Part shown: positions 57,022 through 64,000 of the stretch, in pieces
How the letters are laid out: each line of letters starts with the position of its first letter
How positions within the stretch are numbered: the first letter of the stretch is position 1
Source of the DNA: Tetracentron sinense
Lineage: Eukaryota; Streptophyta; Magnoliopsida; Trochodendrales; Trochodendraceae
Reading direction: 5' to 3'
Assembly: GCA_015143295.1 (NCBI GenBank)
Contig: CM026564.1
Span: 12,388,416 to 12,452,415, forward strand
Length of the DNA: 64,000 nt
The notes under the pieces: generated by a model
Told to the model about the DNA's origin: nothing
Databases searched by the model: none
What the model saw: the letters and a program-made list of their open reading frames with translations, nothing else
Program-made: the position numbers and the translations under genes

Positions 57022-57337
57022 GACCTCGACGTGTGGCCGTACCTCGACTACTGTTGAGGGGAGAGTACGAGAGGGTTTGTGTATTTTGATATTTTGATAG
57101 GTGAGCCTGTTCACCTTAGGCTTGGATATGTTTTATGTATATTTTCACTTGGGATACAAACTTATCAAGAAAAGAAAAATTAGTTTACGCTTCCGCAACC
57201 TATGTTTAGCTTCCGCCCTCTGATTATCATTGTGTTAGTATTATATTCATCTTATTCATTACAAGATGGTTTGGCAGGTACATATAGTCACACCTAAAGT
57301 ATCCCTTAACTCCTAGGGGGTATTTTGGGGTGCGACA

Positions 57338-57454
57338 AAGGTGGTATTAGAGCTCTAGGCATTAGAGTCCCTAGGGTCACTTAGTACTCGATACCATTAT
57401 TGAACAAGGCATTAGGTATTAAGAAGGAGTTGTATTCCAAGTATTGACTAACAA
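57338..57454 (+). mobile_element. H leader with primer binding site
   Basis: TGGTATTAGAGCT at 57342-57354, the usual site with one C to T change. The leader is cut at 57454 by A2. Rest of H lies beyond the window. Confidence 0.75.
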
Positions 57455-57756
57455 TGTCGCGACCCAAAACCCACCCTAGGAGTTAGAGTGAATCGTGGAC
57501 GACTAAATCATGACTTACATGACTTGCTTGACAAACCACCTGCAAAACACCCACAGAGCATATACAATAGAGGATAATAGCGGAAGCATAACTATAAGAC
57601 ACAGCGGAAGTCTAACAAACCTCTTAGTATATACACATGGTCTAAGTTTTAATACAAAGAAATCAAAACAAAGAAAGTGCGGACATGCCCGCCAAAATAC
57701 ATGGATATAATCACTCATGCTCACCCACAGCTAATCCACTCAGAATCTAACACCAC

Positions 57757-57876
57757 CTACTGATAACCCTCTACGGGAGGTTCCTCCAAAGGCTCCTCGA
57801 CGTACTCCTCCTCCACCCATGGACCAGGAGCACAAACATCAAATGGAGCAGCAGCTCCCTCAGAACCTGCCGACAT
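57757..57876 (-). CDS. LTR short ORF, 39 aa (PWVEEEY) in A2
   Basis: MSAG start at 57876, same length and frame as in A and F. Stem-loop at 57887-57907. Confidence 0.42.
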   Translation of the reverse strand: MSAGSEGAAAPFDVCAPGPWVEEEYVEEPLEEPPVEGYQ

Positions 57877-58217
57877 AAGAAGTACGGCTGAGCATGGAAT
57901 ACTCAGCAGGTACTAAGCACTAACCAACAGTCATAGCATACGGATAGCATACATAAAGCAGGAAACAATTCATGCATATAAAGCAGGAATGATTCATATC
58001 ATGACAATAAAGTAAAGCAATATAATTCATCATGTTTGTATTCATAAAAGCTGATAAAACCCTTGAAATCTTGTGCACTTGACTTGACTGAAATTACCAT
58101 TTTTATGCTTGAAACCTTGTCTACCGTGTCATGCGTGTCATGCTTGTATCATGCGTGTCATGTCATGCCATGCGTGTATCATGCTTGCTTGTTCTGGAAA
58201 GTAATCTACTTGTGAGG

Positions 58218-58364
58218 GAAGGGAGACCCTTCTTCCTAGAATGCTCATGCTTGTCCTTCCACTTGTGAGATTCACTTGTGAGATGTCCTTGTGAGATGCA
58301 CTTGCGAGGGAAGGGAGACCCTTCTTATGATATATATGCACTTGCGAGGGAAGGGGGACCCTTC
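58218..58364 (-). repeat. Three GAAGGG hairpins in A2 LTR
   Basis: Inverted repeats at 58218, 58310 and 58350 (the last with GGG in place of GAG in the loop). Confidence 0.8.
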
Positions 58365-59256
58365 TTATGAAAATGTATGATTGTCTTATCCTTACCAAAA
58401 GCGAGGTAAAACATATCGTCGGATATGCCCCACCTCTAAATCCCATTCTCGAAAACCTCGGTAAATCTGTCATGTATGCGTGCTCGTGAGGTCGTGTGCA
58501 TACTTGCATTTGGAATTACATATGGCATTTGAGTAATTCATAACACATACATCAATGATTTGAGCAATTTAGTATTCATATCATTTAGGGAAAGCGAACA
58601 ATCACACTATCATGACCCTAGCAATTTTCATAAATCTTAAACATGCATTTTCTTAATTTATTATTCATTTTATTCACCTTGGCATTTCATCAAACATGGT
58701 GCATTCATTATTTATTAACCCTACAACATGCTTTTCTAGGTGGGTTTTACTCACATCACATATGTATGTTCATTATGGGTACAATGCCCTCCCCGTTCAT
58801 CCATCACATCAATACACACGGCATCTAATCGCCCACATTCATCTGCATTCACCATTCACAACCCATCTCATAATACATGGATATATAAAGGAACACAAAG
58901 AAAATAAAGGAAAAGAAGAACTATAACTAGGAGGGTAGCAAGAAGTACTGACCTTGATCAAGTGAGGAAGAAATCCCTTCCAAAAATGACCGTGAGTTGC
59001 TGCCCTAGCTTGAGGAGATGCTCCTCACGAGCTTGTGCCTTGATCTTGAAGAAAAATGGGCTTGAGTTGAGTGTGGGTTCACAAACCCCTTGATTTCTCT
59101 CCAAAATGGAAACCCTAGGTTTAGGAATCACCCTCTCCTCTCTTCTTATCTCCCAATCTCTCTAAGTGTCGAAATGAAGCCCTAAAGGCTCGGGTTAAAC
59201 TCTTAAGGTAAGAGTGAACCGACCAAAAGACCATAATACCCTTACAGAAATTTATG

Positions 59257-59380
59257 ACTGATCAATCGGTTGCCTAGCGAGTGATCGGTGTGTTGACCGA
59301 GCTCTCGACCAAAAATCAACTCTCAGGAAAATTTCCCCATACAAAAATCTTGACCAGTCGATAGCCTCCGAGCGATCGGT
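59257..59380 (-). promoter_or_regulatory. Reduced U3 palindrome array of A2
   Basis: Only about four or five decayed palindromes remain (ACTGATCAATCGGT, TCCGAGCGATCGGT). No clear TATA box. Probably a weakened promoter. Confidence 0.5.
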
Positions 59381-59591
59381 GGTCTGCAGGTCCAAACTGT
59401 TTTGGCCATAACTTTTGACTCGTTCGTCCGATTTTGACGATTCAACTTGCGTTGGATTCGTACTTCGAAAAAAAACATTTTTGGCATTTCGGAATTTCCA
59501 ATTTCTTCCAAATTTATTAACTATACCTCTTTAAAGGTAAAATGGTAACGAAAGTATCATGCATTAATGTGAAAAAGTCCGGGGCTCTACA

Positions 59592-59640
59592 TCCTCCCCC
59601 CCCTTACAAAAATTTCGTCCTCGAAATTTAGACGCTACTT
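59592..59640 (-). other. Polypurine tract and inverted repeat of A2
   Basis: TCCTCCCCCCCCCTTAC next to the LTR (purines on the minus strand), then AATTTCGTCCTCGAAATT. Confidence 0.85.
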
Positions 59641-59698
59641 GCATTACAAACCAAAAAGAAAATTACAAGTCATATACAAACTTATGCAAAAAAAAAAC

Positions 59699-62600
59699 TC
59701 ATTCAAAAAATTCTGGGTACTTCGCTTTGACTTCGGCTTCACGCTCCCATGTAGCTTCTTCCCGAGCATGGTGTTGCCATTGCACAAGAACCAAAGGGAT
59801 TGTCTTATTGTGAAGCACTTGATCTCTTCAATCCAAAATCTGAACCGGCTTTTCAATCAAGGTGAGGTCCTCTCGAATCTCCAACGGTTCCAAGTCTATG
59901 ACATGCGAAGGATCCGCAATGTACTTCTGAAGCATAAACACATGGAAGACGTTGTGAACTGCGGCCATGTGAGGTGGGAGAGTTACCCTGTAAGCAACCT
60001 CACCAACTCGCGTGATAATCTCAAAAGGCCCAACATACCGAGGACTGAGCTTACCTCGCTTGCCAAATCTCATGATCCCTTTGCTAGGAGATACTTTCAC
60101 AAAAACTTGATCCCCTACTTGAAATTCCAAGCCCCTACGGCGCGTGTCCGCATAACTTTTCTGGCGATCTTGGGCGACTTTCAACCGATCACGGATGATC
60201 TTGACTATACTCGCAGTTTGCTCAATCAACTCTGGACAAAATACTTTCCTTTCTCCTACCTCATCCCAGTAGAGAGGGGATCTGAAACTTCGCCCATACA
60301 AAGCCTCAAATGGAGCCATTTGGATGCTCGCCTGATAACTATTGTTATAGGCGAATTCAACCAAAGGCAAGTGATCTTCCCAACTGCCCTTGAAATCCAG
60401 CATACAAGCCCGAAGCATTTCTTCTATTACTTGGTTCACCCTCTCGGTTTGCCCATCTGTCTGTGGATGAAAAGCAGTACTGAAATCAAGTCGGGAACCC
60501 ATAACTTCCTGAAAACTTTTCCAGAATCTTGATGTGAATCTTGGATCCCGATCTGACACAATACTGACTGGCACCCCGTACAACCTAACCACTTCCTTGA
60601 TGTATAATGCGGCCAACTGGCTAGAGTTGAAAGTAGTTCGGTAGGGTAGGAAGTGCACAGACTTCGTCAGACGGTCTACTACAACCCAAATTGCATCTAA
60701 GCCCTTTGCCGTTTTTGGCAAGCCAACTATGAAATCCATGGATATGTTCTCCCATTTCCACTCGGGAATAGGAAGAGAATGCAATAGACCGGCGGGTCGC
60801 ATGTGTTCTGCTTTCACCTGTTGGCACACTAAGCACCGTGCCACATATTCTGCAACATCCCTCTTCATATTCCACCACCAAAAGTGACTCTTGAGGTTCC
60901 GGTACATCTTTGTACCCCCTGGATGCACAGTGTACTTTGCCCGGTGGGCTTCATCCATAATCTCCCTCCGAAGATCTGCATTGGCTAGGACACACAGCCT
61001 TCCCTTGAATGTGATAGCACCTTGGCTAGTGAGAGAGAAGTCCTCACTACCCTTAGCAACTTCCTTGTCCCGATAAGCCAACAATTCAGCATCCGTGGCT
61101 TGGTATTCTTGGATCAAATCTATAATGTATGGCCGAACCGTGACATTTGCCAAGATAGGACTACGGACAGAGTCATTCACACTAATGTCCAGATTTGCCA
61201 AGTCTTCAAGTAGCTTCCATTCCTACACTAGCATGCATGCTAATAACCCCAGAGGTCTTCTACTCAAAGCATCAGCCACTACATTTGCTTTACCCGGGTG
61301 GTATTGAATGGTACAATCATAGTCTTTCAAAAATTCCATCCAACGCAGTTGCCTTAGATTCAGCTCCTTTTGGGAAAAGAGATACTTGAGACTCTTGTGA
61401 TCGGTAAACACATAGAACTCCACCCCATAAAGGTAATGACGCCAAATCTTAAGTGCAAACACGACCGCCGCAAGCTCCAAGTCGTGCGTGGGATAATTCT
61501 TCTCATGCTCCTTCAATTGCCTTGACGCATAGGCAATGACTTTCTTGTGCTGCATGAGTACACACCTAAGTCCAACGTGTGAGGCATCACTATACACCTC
61601 ATACCCATAAGGTCCAGATGGCACAGTAAGGACAGGGGCTGTAGTAAGCCTCTTCTTCAGTTCCGTGAAACTGATCTCGCACTTATCACTCCATACAAAC
61701 TTGGCATTCTTCCTTGTCAGGTAAGTGAGCGGTGCTGCAAGGCTAGAGAAACCCTCTACGAATCTCCTGTAGTAGCCTGCCAACCCAAGAAAGCTGCGTA
61801 TCTCGGTAACACTCTTGGGCCTCGCCCAACTCATAACTGCTTCGATCTTCTTTGGATCTACCGATATACCTTCTGCAGAAACAACGTGGCCTAGGAATGC
61901 CACCTCTTCAACCAAAACTCACACTTGCTAAGTTTGGCGTATAGCTTGTGCTCTCTCAGCATTTCCAAAGCAAGGCGTAGGTCGCGTGTGTGATCTTCCC
62001 GTGTCTGGGAATAAACCAAAATGTCATCAAAAAATACAATCACGCACCTATCAAGATATGGCCAGAACACCCGGTTCATCAAATCCATAAAGGCTGCCGG
62101 CGCGTTCGTGAGTCCAAAAGGCATCACCAAGAACTCGTAGTGTCCATACCAAGTCCTGAAAGCAGTTTTGGGAACATCTTCCACCTTAATCTTCAACTAG
62201 TGATAACCCGATCGAAGGTCTATCTTTGAGAAAAATCTCGCTCCCTTCAACTGATCGAACAAATCATCAATTCTAGGCAATGGATACCTATTCTTTATAG
62301 TGACCTTGTTCAATTGCCGGTAATCGATGCACATCCGCATCGAACCATCTTTCTTCTTAACAAACAACACCGGGGCACCCCACGGTGAGACACTTGGTCG
62401 AATGAAACCAAGGCCATGTAATTCCTCCAACTGAGTCTTCAACTCCTTGAGTTCTACCGGGGCCATTCTATACGGAGCCCGAGAGATGGGAGCTATGCCT
62501 GGTGCAAGCTCGATCACAAACTCAATCTCCCTGTCTGGAGGCAATCCTGGCAACTCCTCTGGAAATACATCCAGGAATTTACTCACGACCGGAATAGTCG

Positions 62601-63023
62601 AAGAGTCCTTTGCCTCGAGGTTCGCTAAGCTCAATGCCGTAAAACGAGCGATATCTCTACTTTTTAACCCCCAAAAGTGAAATGGTTTTCCTTCTACCGG
62701 CTTGAAGAGTACCATCTTCTCAAAGCAATCTACATGCCCATGATGTGCTGCTAACCAATCCATTCCCAATATGACATCAAAGTCTTGGAATCTCAGGACG
62801 ATGAGATCAACTGCCAACTCGTGGCTTCCAACTTGGACCACACTATTTCTATACACTTTATCTGCCAATACTGTTTTGCCGAGAGGAGTCGAAATGGCTA
62901 ACTCCGGTTCTAGCTGACTTGGCTCTACAGAAAAGTCTTCTGAAAAACTCGACGAGACAAATGTATGAGTAGACCTGGTATCAATCAACACTCGAGCCAA
63001 ATACTCATTGACTAGTAGGGTTC
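59699..63023 (-). pseudogene. pol: pol of A2 (broken)
   Basis: Protease ([11 protein letters not shown], so the Gly of DTG is Arg), RT (FFDDILVYS instead of FVDD), RNase H, integrase ([33 protein letters not shown]) and chromodomain ending KYPEFFE-stop at 59699. Breaks: a stop at the Gln of GYHQ (near 62195), a frameshift near 61905 (WLEEVAF), a stop after ACMLV (near 61220) and a stop before the chromodomain (near 59826). Otherwise close to A. Confidence 0.92.
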
Positions 63024-63171
63024 CTAAAATTTTGACTAGCGGAGTTAATCCATGCATCAACAGTGTATACATGTAGGTATATATACATATATAACATGCC
63101 AAGTACGTACACAATCAATTAATACTTAACAGTTTAATTTACGGATAATTAAATAAGCTACAATTACGTAC
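63024..63171 (-). other. Putative gag-pol intron of A2 (148 nt)
   Basis: On the minus strand, donor GTGCAAG|GTACGT and acceptor AAATTTTAG|GAACC. Phase 1, Gly codon. The body differs from the A intron by several indels while the flanking codons match. Confidence 0.68.
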
Positions 63172-64000
63172 CTTGCACTACATCGTCAGATGCAAGTGCA
63201 TCACCCTCTGTTAAGGCAAAAACTCGCCCCTGGTTTGCCTGGCGAGACTGAGGTGTAGATTGGGTAGTCTGAGATGACGCCTGATATGATCCTGCTGGGC
63301 GTGCTGGTGGCCTAATCCCCTGAGACTGGCCGGGTAAATGCCGACTGGGGCAATCCCTGATCATATGGCCCTGGCGACCACAATGAAAGCATCCACCTGA
63401 TGCCCTTCAGCAATCTCCTACCGGGTGCCTTCGGCCGCACGAAGTGCAGACCTCGTGAGTATAGGTCGGAGGGCCCGGAGGTGGAGCATACCTCATCGTC
63501 TGAGGTGCAATAGGTCGTGGGGCCAGAAGAGCCTGAGGTCGCGGTGCCTGCAGCACATACTGCCGGGGAGCTGGAGGCGCATAAGTCGGCCTCATCGGTG
63601 GTGTTGGCCATGTATACTGATAAGGGCCGGTACAAGCCCGCCTTTCTGAAGGTGCTGAACTACTAGCTTGGCCTCTCGCCAACTCCCTCTTCTTGGACAC
63701 TGTCTCTGAATTGGCCTCGACCAATAAGGCCTTGTCTACTACCTCAGGGTAGGTAACATGTCAGAAAACCGAAACCTTCTCCATGATAACATCTTTGAAC
63801 CCTTGCTCAAACCTTCTTGCCTTCATTGCCTCGGTGGCAACCATGTGAGTCGCGAAGCGTGATAGCTCCGAGAACTTAGCCTTGTATTGTGCCACCAACA
63901 TCAAACCTTGCTCGAGGTTGATGAATTCTCTCTCTTTCTTTTCCCATGCTCCAATCGGAAAATACTTCTTGTAAAAAGCATCCTTGAACTCATCCCAAGT
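63172..64000 (-). pseudogene. gag: gag of A2, 3' part (broken, runs off the window)
   Basis: Pro-rich linker and knuckles CTSCGRRHPVGDC and CFHCGRQGHMIRDC. The Arg codon after GDC is TGA, and another stop lies near 63757. The upstream part continues beyond 64000 with the FYKKYFP and LEQG motifs of Gag. Confidence 0.9.

Larger units (their letters stand above)
54889..57337 (+). mobile_element. 5' LTR of Ty3/gypsy element H
   Basis: TGTAGAACCCCGAAAC to GGGGTGCGACA, 2449 bp, followed by a primer site. Same architecture as D: palindrome array, TATA-like box, AAG|GTTAGTAC near 55700, hairpin array, stem-loop, short ORF. Confidence 0.88.
57455..59591 (-). mobile_element. 3' LTR of A2
   Basis: Minus-strand start TGTAGAGCCCCGG at 59591 and end GGTCGCGACA at 57455; 2137 bp, about 170 bp shorter than in A, with part of the shortage in the palindrome array. 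Confidence 0.92.
57455..64000 (-). mobile_element. Ty3/gypsy chromovirus A2 (sister of A), truncated by window end
   Basis: Minus-strand element starting with its 3' LTR, then PPT, pol, intron and gag up to the window edge. Very similar to A but with several nonsense codons and at least one frameshift. The probable target site at the near end is AACAA (57450-57454). Confidence 0.92.

Overview
This window is entirely repetitive plant nuclear DNA. I find no host gene, rRNA, tRNA or CRISPR array. It is a stack of nested LTR retrotransposons: Ty3/gypsy chromoviruses of the Tekay/Del type (double zinc-knuckle Gag; PR-RT-RNaseH-IN; C-terminal chromodomain), one Ty1/copia element of SIRE/Maximus type, and a non-coding LTR family here called B. 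Methionine-tRNA-type primer sites (TGGTATCAGAGC), 5-bp target duplications and these lineages point to an angiosperm with a large, repeat-rich genome. The species cannot be named from this sequence.

Layout. 1-457: minus-strand Ty3 LTR piece. 458-1375: minus-strand end of another LTR (X). 1376-2098: relic I (gag end, intron, protease start), cut by B. The B element begins at 2099 and runs past 54888. Its first LTR is split by a reverse B solo LTR (2628-7567, itself split by solo Ty3 LTR D at 4692-7469) and by the intact Ty3 element A (9149-18943, TSD ATCTC). Its non-coding interior (19021-19370 and 51603-52175) is split by Ty3 element C (19371-51602). The 5' LTR of C holds Ty3 element E (20068-29608, TSD CTTGC) and reverse solo LTR F (29785-32322, TSD GTACT). 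The pol of C holds the minus-strand copia element G (37857-48997, TSD GTCGA). A second B LTR (52176-54300) and second B interior (54301-54888) follow, cut by Ty3 element H (54889-57454). H is cut by reverse element A2 (57455 to the window end).

How the parts work. A is the only element that looks potentially autonomous. Its two 2308-bp LTRs show no length difference, and Gag and Pol become one open frame if a 143-nt intron with consensus borders is removed. The same intron, always phase 1 in a Gly codon, is present at the homologous place in all five Ty3 copies where the junction can be read (I, A, E, C, A2). This suggests that splicing sets the Gag to Gag-Pol ratio.

The LTRs share a layered, apparently functional design. 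First comes an array of about eight palindromes phased at 19-21 bp just upstream of a TATA box, found in both the Ty3 and the Ty1 LTRs. Next comes a tandem array of hairpins, two unrelated kinds at the same place. Last come a GCTGAG/CTCAGC stem-loop and a short conserved acidic ORF (MSAG...PWVEEEY). A second, small copy of the palindrome module with a TATA box lies in front of the extra ORF of copia G.
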